NCBI GenBank assembly: GCA_019873645.1
Contig: JAIOAX010000018.1
Span: 1-64,000 of the forward strand
Direction: 5' to 3'
DNA from: Chloroflexota bacterium
GTDB lineage: Bacteria > Chloroflexota > Anaerolineae > B4-G1 > SLSP01
DNA: 64,000 bases
Part shown: positions 34,174 to 43,500 of the stretch, one piece after another
Position numbering within the stretch: position 1 is the first letter of the stretch
Layout: each line of letters starts with the position of its first letter
Notes under the pieces: model-generated
Told to the model about the DNA's origin: nothing
Databases searched by the model: none
What the model saw: only the letters and a program-made list of their open reading frames with translations
Made by a program: the position numbers and the translations under genes

Positions 34174-36984
34174 ATGAACACATCGCTCTCGGATAAAATC
34201 ACCTATCGCACGGCCAGAGTCGCCATTATTGGGATGGGGTATGTGGGATTGCCGCTGGCGCTGGCTTTTGCCAAAGCCGGCTTTGTGACGGTGGGCATCG
34301 AGGTCAACGCCGACCGCGCCGACGCGCTCAACGCCGGCCACAGTTACATCGAGGACGTCTCCGACGCCGAGCTGATGCCGCATGTACGTGAGGGCCGCCT
34401 GAGCGCAACGACCGACTACGACATCATCCGCGACTGCGATGCCGTGTTTATCTGTGTGCCCACGCCCTATACCATCCAGCGCACCCCCGATCTGAGCTAT
34501 ATCGTCGCGGCGACGGAAAGCATCGCCCCGCGTCTGAAACCCCAACAGCTCATCGTCTTGCAGTCCACGACCTATCCCGGCACGACAACTGAGGTCGTGC
34601 AACCGATCCTGGAGCGGGTCAGCGGCATGAAGGCCGGCGCCGACGACTTCTATCTGGCGTTTTCGCCGGAGCGCATTGACCCCGGCAACAAGCAGTGGAG
34701 CGCCTACAACACCCCCAAAGTCGTCGGAGGATTGACGCCCAACGCCACCGCCGTCGCCGCCGCGCTGCTGCGGCAGATGGGCGCGCCGGTTCACGAGGTC
34801 TCCTCGCCCGCCGCCGCCGAGTTGACCAAACTGCTGGAAAACACCTTCCGCGCGGTGAACATCGCCCTGGTCAACGAAATAGCGCAGCTTGCCGAACGCA
34901 TGGGCATAGATTTCTGGGAAGTCATTGACGCCGCCAAGACCAAGCCCTTCGGCTTTATGCCCTTCCGTCCCGGCCCAGGGGTGGGGGGGCATTGCTTAGG
35001 CGAGAATGAATACATTTTTGTGCGCAATGGCTCTGGTCCCCATGCGGTGCGGGTGGGGGATTATGTGCGGACACTCCAACAATCGCCATTGGTGGAACAA
35101 GAAGGTCTGACCCTCTGGAATCCGCCGCATCTGGAAATTCTGTCTTTTGATCCTTATCGCGGAGAAACCTGTTTTCGCCCGGTGGAATTTCTCTCCCGGC
35201 GCGCTTATGCGGGCGCGATGGTCAACGTGCAGACTGTTGACGGGCGACGGTTGACGGTGACGGATGGGCATCCGATGATGGTGTGGAACGGTGAGCACCC
35301 GGTTACCCGACGCGCCGACCAATTGCAGCCCGGTGATGAGCTAATCGTTCCATTAGGGATACCGGCGTCCGCCGTTGCGCTGCCGCCGCTGGACCTGATT
35401 GAGGGATTGAAGGCCGATGATATTGAGCGCGTGCGCGTGACGCCTCGACAAGGACGTTTTGAGACGTACCGGGAAACCTTGACGCCCCATTTGCGCAAGC
35501 TCGGTGTGGTTGCGCGCGATGTGTATCGCAGTAACGCGATGCCGCTATCCGTGTATTTGGAGTTAGAACGCCTGCATGTTGCGCCATTCTCACGCGCCGA
35601 TTTGTGGTTAGGAACCGGGCGAGGTCCTTCGTACAGCCGTTGTCCGGCGGTGTTGGAATGGGATGAAGACCTGGCGCGTTTAATCGGTTATTACTTGAGT
35701 GAGGGTTGTATCACAGAAGATGCCAGTCTGCGGGTGCGTTTCACGTTCAATGCTGAGGAATGTGAGACGCTGGCGGATCTCCTGCGGATCCTGGGAAAAT
35801 TAGGGCTATCATATTCGACGTATAAGGATAAGCGGTGGAACACGCAACACATCAAAGTCTCCTCGCGCCCCTTTGCACGGCTGTTGCGGGATGGTCTTCA
35901 ATGCGGCGTCAACTCCTACACCATGCACATTCCGGCGGCGTTGATGACGGCTTCCGAGTCGCTGCGGATGGCGTTGCTCACCGGGTTGTTGCGCGGCGAT
36001 GGAGATGTCTATCATGTCAATCGAGAGCACCATTATCACAAAGACGGCCAAGACTACCAGCATCATATCAACACCTGCACCGTTGGCTATTTCACCGCCA
36101 GTCCCGATTTGTTCCAACAAGTCATCGTTTTATTGCAGGGCCTGGGATTTGTGCCGACATTCAAACGCGACAAACCGCAGTTGCGACTTTATGGCGAAGA
36201 GCAGTTGCAGCGTTTGACGCCGTTGTTCCTGGATGTGAAACGCCGACGCTTGGAGGCTTACCGGCAAGGGCGCAGTAAGCCGATGACCACCTCTCAGTCT
36301 ACACGCCACACAGGATTCGCAACGGTCAAAGTGCGAACGGTACAGGTACAACCTGTGGTTCCAGAGTCGCCGCCGGAAGCCGTGTACTCCGTGGAAGTTG
36401 CCGGAACGCATACGTTTGTGACTTCTTATGGCGTGTTGGTTCACAATTGTATCCCGATTGACCCCTACTATTTGATGTGGAAAGCGCGCGAATACGACTT
36501 CTGGACGCGCTTCATCGAATTGGCGGCGGAGACCAACGAGGCCATGCCCTATCACGTGGTAGACCTGGTGACGCGCGGTTTGAGCCTTGAAGGGAAGGCA
36601 TTGCATGGGGCACAGGTGCTGGTGCTGGGCGTCGCCTTCAAACCCGACATCGGCGATTCGCGCGACACCCCTGCCGAGCGGGTCATCGAGCTGCTGCTGG
36701 GGCGCGGCGCGCAGGTGCGCTATCACGATCCCTTCGTGCCGACCTTTCACGTGGGAGGCAATGTCTTCTATCAGGAGCCTCTGCATCTGGAGTCCGTCCC
36801 TTTGACGAATGAGGCACTTCAGGCAGCCGATGTAGTGGTAATCGTGACCGGACATCATAGCGTGGATTACGCCCGGATCCTGCAACAGGCATCCCTGGTA
36901 GTGGATAGCTGTAATGCAACGCACGGCCTTGTGGGAACGGCTAGAGTCGTGCGCTTGGGGGCGCCGCTGGTGCAGAGTGTATGA
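34174..36984 (+). CDS. UDP-sugar 6-dehydrogenase (WecC/WbpA type) interrupted by an intein
   Basis: The 936-residue precursor contains two exteins of 273 and 178 residues that join to a 451-residue UDP-N-acetylhexosamine/ManNAc dehydrogenase. N-extein: NAD loop VAIIGMGYVGLPLALAFAKA, VFICVPTPYT, FSPERIDPGNK, LTKLLENTFRAVNIALVNE and GPGVGGH. C-extein: CIPIDPYYLMWKA with the catalytic Cys, then VLVLGVAFKPDIGDSRDTPA. The product oxidises a UDP-sugar to its uronic acid for surface polysaccharide. ATG 34174 has GGAGG upstream. The downstream VTT gene overlaps by 4 bases. Without splicing the active-site Cys would be displaced, so splicing is needed for activity. Confidence 0.93.
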   Translation: MNTSLSDKITYRTARVAIIGMGYVGLPLALAFAKAGFVTVGIEVNADRADALNAGHSYIEDVSDAELMPHVREGRLSATTDYDIIRDCDAVFICVPTPYTIQRTPDLSYIVAATESIAPRLKPQQLIVLQSTTYPGTTTEVVQPILERVSGMKAGADDFYLAFSPERIDPGNKQWSAYNTPKVVGGLTPNATAVAAALLRQMGAPVHEVSSPAAAELTKLLENTFRAVNIALVNEIAQLAERMGIDFWEVIDAAKTKPFGFMPFRPGPGVGGHCLGENEYIFVRNGSGPHAVRVGDYVRTLQQSPLVEQEGLTLWNPPHLEILSFDPYRGETCFRPVEFLSRRAYAGAMVNVQTVDGRRLTVTDGHPMMVWNGEHPVTRRADQLQPGDELIVPLGIPASAVALPPLDLIEGLKADDIERVRVTPRQGRFETYRETLTPHLRKLGVVARDVYRSNAMPLSVYLELERLHVAPFSRADLWLGTGRGPSYSRCPAVLEWDEDLARLIGYYLSEGCITEDASLRVRFTFNAEECETLADLLRILGKLGLSYSTYKDKRWNTQHIKVSSRPFARLLRDGLQCGVNSYTMHIPAALMTASESLRMALLTGLLRGDGDVYHVNREHHYHKDGQDYQHHINTCTVGYFTASPDLFQQVIVLLQGLGFVPTFKRDKPQLRLYGEEQLQRLTPLFLDVKRRRLEAYRQGRSKPMTTSQSTRHTGFATVKVRTVQVQPVVPESPPEAVYSVEVAGTHTFVTSYGVLVHNCIPIDPYYLMWKAREYDFWTRFIELAAETNEAMPYHVVDLVTRGLSLEGKALHGAQVLVLGVAFKPDIGDSRDTPAERVIELLLGRGAQVRYHDPFVPTFHVGGNVFYQEPLHLESVPLTNEALQAADVVVIVTGHHSVDYARILQQASLVVDSCNATHGLVGTARVVRLGAPLVQSV
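34993..36447 (+). mobile_element. LAGLIDADG intein at the catalytic Cys of the UDP-sugar dehydrogenase
   Basis: 485 residues, from Cys1 (CLGENEYIFV) to the terminal His-Asn before Cys+1. Block A is the first 13 residues; block B is TVTDGHPMMV with TxxH at 90-93; block F/G is VEVAGTHTFVTSYGVLVHN. Between the splicing blocks is a homing endonuclease with two LAGLIDADG-type helices, LARLIGYYLSEG near residue 227 and LLTGLLRGDGDV near 328, with acidic residues Glu and Asp. All splicing residues (Cys1, His93, His-Asn, Cys+1) are in place, so it should splice as a class 1 intein. The frame is intact. Mobility would target the conserved GGHC codons. Confidence 0.93.
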
Positions 36985-37592
36985 CGGATACATCACCTGA
37001 AATCTCGGAAACCTCCTCCGCTTCCACCCAAACCAGACAGACGCGCAAGACGGTTTTGCGGGTGGTGCTGGTTATCTTCTTTGCGGGTTTCACCACATTC
37101 ATTGCCATCAACCGCGAGCGCATTACGTTTGAACATCTCAGTGGACTGGGCTATTTAGGCGTTTTCCTGATGGCCTGGATCGGCAGCACGACGGTCTTGT
37201 TGCCCATCCCGCACCTGGCATTTACCTTCACGATGGGATCGGTGCCGACGCTTGTGCCCTGGTTGATCGGCCTGTGCGCCGGATTTGGCGATTCGCTCGG
37301 CGAGTTGTGGGGGTATCTGGCCGGCTACGCCGTCGAAGACCTGGTGGACCGCTGGAAAGTCTACCCCAAAATCGAAGGGTGGGTGCGCCGGCACGGCATG
37401 TTGACCGTCTTTCTGATGGGCTCCGTGCCGATGCCGTTGTTCGACATGGCCGGCATGGCCGCCGGCGCGGCGGGAATGCCCGTATGGAAGTTTTATCTGG
37501 CGACGTGGAGCGGCAAAACATTCAAGGCTATCGTCGTCGCCTGGGCCGGGCGTTACAGCATTGCCTGGATTGCTAATCTATTGGGGCTTTAA
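36981..37592 (+). CDS. VTT (DedA/YqaA-like) membrane protein
   Basis: 203 residues with about five hydrophobic segments. GSTTVLLPIPHLAFTFTMGS, FGDSLGELWGYLAGY and FLMGSVPMPLFDMAGMAAGA are typical of the SNARE-associated/VTT fold, with the re-entrant proline-rich loops. VTT proteins move lipids or lipid carriers between leaflets. The ATG overlaps the dehydrogenase stop by 4 bases, and the context suggests a link to polysaccharide or lipid-carrier recycling. The stop codon lies in a family C repeat (TTTAACGTT). Confidence 0.8.
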   Translation: MTDTSPEISETSSASTQTRQTRKTVLRVVLVIFFAGFTTFIAINRERITFEHLSGLGYLGVFLMAWIGSTTVLLPIPHLAFTFTMGSVPTLVPWLIGLCAGFGDSLGELWGYLAGYAVEDLVDRWKVYPKIEGWVRRHGMLTVFLMGSVPMPLFDMAGMAAGAAGMPVWKFYLATWSGKTFKAIVVAWAGRYSIAWIANLLGL

Positions 37593-37637
37593 CGTTAGAA
37601 TGTTAGAACGTTTGAACGTTCAAACGTTCTAACGTTT
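37590..37637. repeat. Family C palindromic repeat
   Basis: AACGTTAGAATGTTAGAACG followed by TTTGAACGTTCAAACGTTC. It starts at the stop of the VTT gene and can fold on itself. Confidence 0.8.
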
Positions 37638-37652
37638 GTTGCTGAGGTGATT

Positions 37653-39227
37653 ATGGATGTGAAGATTCTCCGGCATCCGCGCATTTACACCGGCGATGTA
37701 CGTCGTCCCTGGGCGCGGATGATGGCGGTGGTGGACGGGCGCATCGTGGCGCTGGACGCCGCAGCGGAAGCCTGGACGGCTGCCCCCGGCGCGGCGATCG
37801 AGGATGTGGAGGGCGCGCTTATCATCCCCGGCTTGACCGACGCCCACATCCACGCCCTGTGGTACGCGCTCAGCCTGCGTGAACTGAACTTGCGCGATCT
37901 TTCGCGCGCGGCGCTGTTGGAAGCAGTGGCGGCGCGGGCGCGTGCGCTGCCGCCCGGCGCATGGATTGTCGGACGCGGGTGGGATCAAAGTCTGTGGGAC
38001 GATGACCGCTTTCCCACCGCCGCCGAGGTGGATCGCGTTGCCCCACTGCATCCTGTGGCGCTGATCGCCAAAAACGCGCACGCCTGGGTAGTGAATTCGG
38101 TAGCTTTACGGACAGCAAGCATCACGGCGACGACGCCTGACCCGCCGCATGGCAAGATCGGACGCGCTGCCGACGGCTCACCGGACGGGATGCTGTTTGA
38201 GAACGCGACGCGCCTGGTGCGGGCGGTGATCCCACCGCCGACTTTGTATGAAGTCGTGGAGGCGCTCGATGAGGCGCAAGATCATCTCCTTGCCTTTGGC
38301 ATCACCGGCATCCACGACGTAGACGCCGAACCTGCATTGGCTGCATTCCAGGAATTGCGCCGTCAAGAACGCCTGCGCGTGCGGGTGGTCAAGTATATAC
38401 GCCTGGAATCGCTGGATGCGGCATTGACGGTGGGACTGCGTAGCGGTTACGGGGACGATTGGCTGCGCTTCGGCGGCCTCAAGCTTTTCGCGGACGGCGC
38501 GTTGGGATCGCGCACCGGAGCGATGTTCGCGCCTTACGAAGGCGAGCCGGACAATGCCGGCCTGCTCACTTTGTCGCCGGACGATTTGATAGCGATTGTC
38601 CGGCGGGCGGCGGAGGGCGGACTGGCGCTGGCAATCCATGCGATTGGTGACCGCGCCAATGCGTTGGTTTTGGATGCGCTGGAAGCCGTGCGCACCGTCA
38701 ATCCGGCATTACGTCATCGCGTGGAACACGTGCAACACATTCGCCCGGAGGATCAGGCGCGGCTGGGGCGAGCGGGATTTGTTGCTTCGATGCAACCCAT
38801 TCATGCCATTCACGATATGGTGATGGTAGAGCGACATCTGGGGCCGCAACGCGCTCCGCAGGCATATCCCTGGCGCTCTGTAGCAGACTCCGGCGCCGTG
38901 CTGGCCTTTGGTTCTGATGCGCCCATCGAAATTTTCGATCCGTTCATCGGCCTGTATGCGGCGGTGACGCGCCGCCGCGAGGACGGGTTCCCCGGCCCGC
39001 AGGGCTGGCGCCCCGAACAACGGCTTACGTTGGAAGAGGCCCTGCGCGCCTACACCTGGGGTGCGGCTTACGCCGCCGGCCTGGAATCACGGATCGGGCT
39101 GCTCGCTCCCGGCTACCTTGCGGACCTGGTCGTCCTGGACCACAACATTTTCACGCTTCCCCCTGAAGCCCTTCTGCAAACCCACGCACTGCGTGTCATG
39201 GTCGGCGGCCACTGGCGCATCCTGTAA
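37653..39227 (+). CDS. Amidohydrolase (YtcJ-like metal-dependent hydrolase)
   Basis: About 524 residues. Metal ligands appear in GLTDAHIHALWY, LAIHAIGDRAN, HRVEHVQHI and the final AFGSDAPIEIFDP, with the C-terminal YLADLVVLDHNIF strand that closes the small domain. This is the amidohydrolase_3 group, whose members hydrolyse amides or formamides of varied substrates. GAGGTG precedes ATG 37653. Substrate unknown and neighbours give no hint. Confidence 0.88.
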   Translation: MDVKILRHPRIYTGDVRRPWARMMAVVDGRIVALDAAAEAWTAAPGAAIEDVEGALIIPGLTDAHIHALWYALSLRELNLRDLSRAALLEAVAARARALPPGAWIVGRGWDQSLWDDDRFPTAAEVDRVAPLHPVALIAKNAHAWVVNSVALRTASITATTPDPPHGKIGRAADGSPDGMLFENATRLVRAVIPPPTLYEVVEALDEAQDHLLAFGITGIHDVDAEPALAAFQELRRQERLRVRVVKYIRLESLDAALTVGLRSGYGDDWLRFGGLKLFADGALGSRTGAMFAPYEGEPDNAGLLTLSPDDLIAIVRRAAEGGLALAIHAIGDRANALVLDALEAVRTVNPALRHRVEHVQHIRPEDQARLGRAGFVASMQPIHAIHDMVMVERHLGPQRAPQAYPWRSVADSGAVLAFGSDAPIEIFDPFIGLYAAVTRRREDGFPGPQGWRPEQRLTLEEALRAYTWGAAYAAGLESRIGLLAPGYLADLVVLDHNIFTLPPEALLQTHALRVMVGGHWRIL

Positions 39228-39258
39228 GCTGGTTGCTGGTTACTGGACCCCTTACCGA

Positions 39259-40470
39259 TCACAAAAGCTCCTTGTGTTTCTCCTCGGCGAACCGACGCAA
39301 CGCCTTGAGCCGTTGTAGCGGTGTGTCTTGATTGGCGACCAGCGTCTCCTGAATGGCTTTGCTCCAGCGGTCTATGGCCGCCCGTAACTCCTCCCAGAGC
39401 GCCGTGATTTCGTGGTAGTAGAGTTCTGTCTGTTCATCCAACCCGGCAAAGTGTTCGGTCGCCTTCTGGTTGGCAAGGTCCTGCCGCCGCCAGCGATCTT
39501 CCTCGGCGACCAGTCGCTTTTGCCAGTCGCGGGCGAAGGCTGTTTGCCACTCTTCCCACTGGCGGCGGAGCCGCTCTTCGGTGAGCCGCTGCATCTCGGC
39601 AATCTCGTTCTGCCGTTTTTCGATCCGCACCTGGAAGGCCTCCAGGCTATCCAGCGCCTGTTTGTTTTGGTTATACAGCAGCGCGTATTTCTGCGTTTGT
39701 TCGACCAGGCGCGCGACCTCAGCGTCCACACGCGCGCCTTGCTCCATATACTGCTTCACCCGCTGTTCCCGCTGGAAATCCGCCACGCGCAGTTCCTCGA
39801 TGCGTGGATCGTAGGATCTGGCGATCTGGATGGCTTCTTCCACGCGCGCGGGAAGTTTGCGGATGCTGTCTTCGAGCCGCGCTTGCTTGGCAAGCAATTC
39901 ATCGAGGCTCTTGCGCAACCCCGGAATTTCGCCTTCGACCGCGGCGACGCGCCGCGTATCGGCCCGGCGTTGCTCTTCCAGGTAAACGATGGATTGCAAG
40001 CGATCTTCGGTGCGCTTGGTCAGATCGGCAATGGCGTTCGCTACGGTCTGGATTTGCCCCTGCAACCGTTGTTCACCGGCCTCGCGGGCCTTGAGTGGCT
40101 CTTCGTAGCGCAGTACGCCGCGGACTTTCTTGTCCAGATCGGCCAATTGTTCGTTGATGGTTTCAAGCTCAGAACGACGCAACTGCTCGCTTTCCAGACG
40201 CTCACGGCGCACCTGCGCTTTGAATTCTTCCAGGTTGGCGTTGAGGTCACGGTGGGTCTTTTCCACCAACGCCGGATAGTCATCGGTGCGTCGTAAATCG
40301 GTGCGCAATTCGACGATGTCCTGGTGCAGACGCTCAATTTCAACAGCTTGCGTCTCGATAGTGTGCATTTGCTGTTCGACGCGCTCCTGTAGCGCCAGAA
40401 TGACGGCTTTGTCACGTTTGCGCTCTTCGTCCAGCCAGCGGATCATTTGCTCTAGCTGTGAAAGCTCCAT
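39259..40470 (-). CDS. Long coiled-coil protein, unknown
   Basis: 403 residues, almost all predicted coiled coil: heptads with repeated Glu/Arg/Gln such as ILALQERVEQQMHTIETQAV and RQNEIAEMQRLTEERLRRQW. No membrane segment or enzymatic motif. It could be a cytoskeletal or scaffold protein. It has its own short upstream spacer with a family A-like repeat (40487-40512). Not recognised as a known family. Confidence 0.7.
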   Translation of the reverse strand: MELSQLEQMIRWLDEERKRDKAVILALQERVEQQMHTIETQAVEIERLHQDIVELRTDLRRTDDYPALVEKTHRDLNANLEEFKAQVRRERLESEQLRRSELETINEQLADLDKKVRGVLRYEEPLKAREAGEQRLQGQIQTVANAIADLTKRTEDRLQSIVYLEEQRRADTRRVAAVEGEIPGLRKSLDELLAKQARLEDSIRKLPARVEEAIQIARSYDPRIEELRVADFQREQRVKQYMEQGARVDAEVARLVEQTQKYALLYNQNKQALDSLEAFQVRIEKRQNEIAEMQRLTEERLRRQWEEWQTAFARDWQKRLVAEEDRWRRQDLANQKATEHFAGLDEQTELYYHEITALWEELRAAIDRWSKAIQETLVANQDTPLQRLKALRRFAEEKHKELL

Positions 40471-40486
40471 ACGTTACGCTCCCTTA

Positions 40487-40512
40487 AAAATAGCGAATTG
40501 CGAATAGCGAAA
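40487..40512. repeat. Short family A-like repeat (AGCGAATTGCGAATAGCGAA)
   Basis: Three GCGAAT units upstream of the coiled-coil gene, the same words as at 24262. Confidence 0.55.
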
Positions 40513-40554
40513 CTTGTTGTTTGCATTATACCCGCTCCTATACGGGAAACAACA

Positions 40555-43500
40555 TCATTTGCGGCGCAAGAGTGGCGACAGTAACGCTTGTTCCTCTGCC
40601 GTCAGGAGCTTGAGCCGCCAGGCGACCAGCGGGAAAACGACAACTGCGCCCACCAGCGCCGCGCCGCGTCCGAGCGGCATCATGAGCAGTGCCACCCCAC
40701 CCATCGCTGCCGTCGCCAGCAGCGGCTTGCTGAGGATGTCTCTCCACTGCACCCGCTCAAGCTGTTTCTGGACGCCCATCACGAACGGTACCATTAACGC
40801 CAGCTCTGAAAAGATGTGCAGGACGGCCGAGGCCCGGTAGCCGTACACAGGCATCAAGACCAGGTTGCCGATCAGCGAGAATGTAAACGCGAACAGATAT
40901 GCGCGCGTCAGATAGCGTTGCTGATCCAACGCGATGAGCACGTACTGGGTCAGACTATTCAGCCACCCGATCGGCATAGACCAGGCCATCAGTTGCAAGG
41001 CGATCATCCCGCCGGGCAGATATTCCGGCCCGCCCAGCACCAGCACCATCTCGCGCGCGGCCAGCGTGGCGATAACGGCAGTCGGAAGCGCGAGTGTCAG
41101 CAAGATTTTCGCGCCGAGTTGATAGAAACGCAGGAAACCGGCGCGGTCTTCTTTCGCTTGCCGTGAGATGACCGGGAAAAGTGCCAGGGTGAACATCGAG
41201 GGCACGACCATCACCGCATCCAGGAATTTGTAGCCGACGCTGTACAATCCCAGGACGAGGTTGCCCAGGATTGGCTCCATCAGAAAAACGTCAATTTTGT
41301 AGAACAGCGTGGCGAGGAAGTGGTTGACCATCAGCGGCCACGATTCGCCGATCATATCCTGACGCAGCGCGCGGTCGCTTTCCCAGCACGGGCGGAAGAA
41401 CATCCGCACCGCCAGGCTGCCCAGGATGCCCAGGGTGATCAGATTGATGGCAATCGCCGAACCTGCCAGCCCAATGATGCCCCATCCTGCCAATAGCACC
41501 GCCGTCTGTACGGCCACGCGCACCAGCGTTGAGACCGTGGAGATGGCGGCCGGATATTCCGCCTTTTCGTAGGCGTAAAAGAGCGAAGTCAGCCCTTTGG
41601 AGATCGAGCCGGGAATCAATCCGATGTAGAGCAAGACCAGCGCGAGCATGGCCTGCCGGGAAGCCGGAGCGGTGAAGTCGGCGATGAGCGTTTGCCGCAG
41701 GAGGATGAACCCCAGCACCAACGGGATGCCGGCCAGGCTCAGGCCTAGCCGCACGGCGGTTGTGTTGAACAGAAAACGGTTGGCCCGGTCGCGGGCGCGG
41801 GCCACTTCGCGGGTGAGGTAGGCATCCAGCCCGAAGTTGGTGAGGATATCAAACCACACAAAGACGTTGATTGCGTAATAGTAGTCGCCGGCATTGGCCG
41901 GGCCGAGAATCCGCAACATCAGTGCGGCAAAGGCCAGTTCAATGACACGGTTGAAGAGCGTCAGGAGAATGGGGGCTACACTGTTCTTCGCCAGTCGTTG
42001 CACCGTCGAATGGCCGTCCTGTTCGTGGTAGGCGCGCCGCCAGACCCACACGACGGCCAGGAAAACGATGCCCATCCCTGCCAGAAATGAAACGAACGCG
42101 CCGATTTTGACGCTGTCGGGGCTATATTTGAAGCGCACAATGCTGCTTTCTTCAAGCCGCACGCCCCGAAAATTCCCGGCCACACGAGCGATGGGGACTT
42201 CGCGTTCGGCATCTTCCCCGGCTCCCGGCCGGCGGACGAAAGCCTTCCAACCGGGGAAATAGCTATCGGCAAGAATCAGCCATGAAGGGCCGTCAATGGT
42301 AGCTTCGATGAGCACCTCGTTGCGTCCGTAAGCGCGCACAGTTTGTTCTACCGGCGTGGCCGGGGTGGGGGGAGACGTCGGCACGGCGACGCTCCTGGCA
42401 AATTCCGCTTCGATGATGGCGTAGAAACGAGGATCGTAACGCTGGATGAGCTGCCCCACGGCTTCTACATCCGGCGCAACCACTGTCGCCGTCATAGGTA
42501 AGGTGAAGGCACGCGGGGTGACGCCCAGGTTCTCGTAGACACGCACGGCGTCATCCTGGTACACGAGTTGGTACTTGGGCAGGGGAATCTCTTCCTCGGT
42601 GATGATGTATTTGACGTTGAGCAAGTCGGTCAGCGGGCTGTCGAGGCTGGAGAACTGCGTGAAGGGCGCGATGCGGTTGTAGAGCAGCTCATTTTGTGGC
42701 TCGATCCATCCCATATAGCGCGCATATTGCGCCGGGAAGAGACTATCGTAGCCGCGCACGTCCTGGAAATCGTAGAACATGCCGGTATTGGCATTGAACG
42801 TTTTACGTCCGTGGGGATCGAAGGTGGAGAAGCGCCATAAACCGGCATCCCGGCGCAGAAATTCGACGACGGGCGGCGTGTAATTCAACAAGTCGGGGTT
42901 GACGGCCGGGTTGAACCCTGCGCCGAACGTCACCAGGTCCACAACCAGGATCAGGACGGCCAGCATTTCCCATACCGGACGGCGTCCCAACCGTTTGGGC
43001 AAATAGATGGGGCAATGCGACACCCGCAGGACGATTCCTGCGCCGACCAACAACAGCGCAGCAAGCTGAACCCAGGGAAACAGATAGGCGTAAAACGCGC
43101 GGTGATCCGGGAAAGCGTTTGCGGCCAGCGCCAGTGACCAGAACGCGCGTTCCACCAGTGGCTCAATGCGCCCGAATGTCAGCCGCGAGAGCCACAGCCC
43201 ACCCCACAGCGCCAGCCCTGTCCAAATTGCGCCTGCGCCGATGATGCTGATGACATCAGGGGCGGCGTCGAAGCGTAAAATACGTAAAACGTGAAACGTA
43301 AAACGTGATTGGGGATTAGGGATTAGGGATTGGGGATTGGGTGCTGTGCTGCTTCGTTGCTTCGCCGCTTCGCCACTTCGCTGCTTCACTGATTCGCCCA
43401 TTCGCTCATTCGCTGATTCATCCATTCGCTCATTCGCCGATTCGCTGATTCTTAACTCGCTGATTCTTAATTCGCTCATTCGCGTTGCCCCCAGCCCGGC

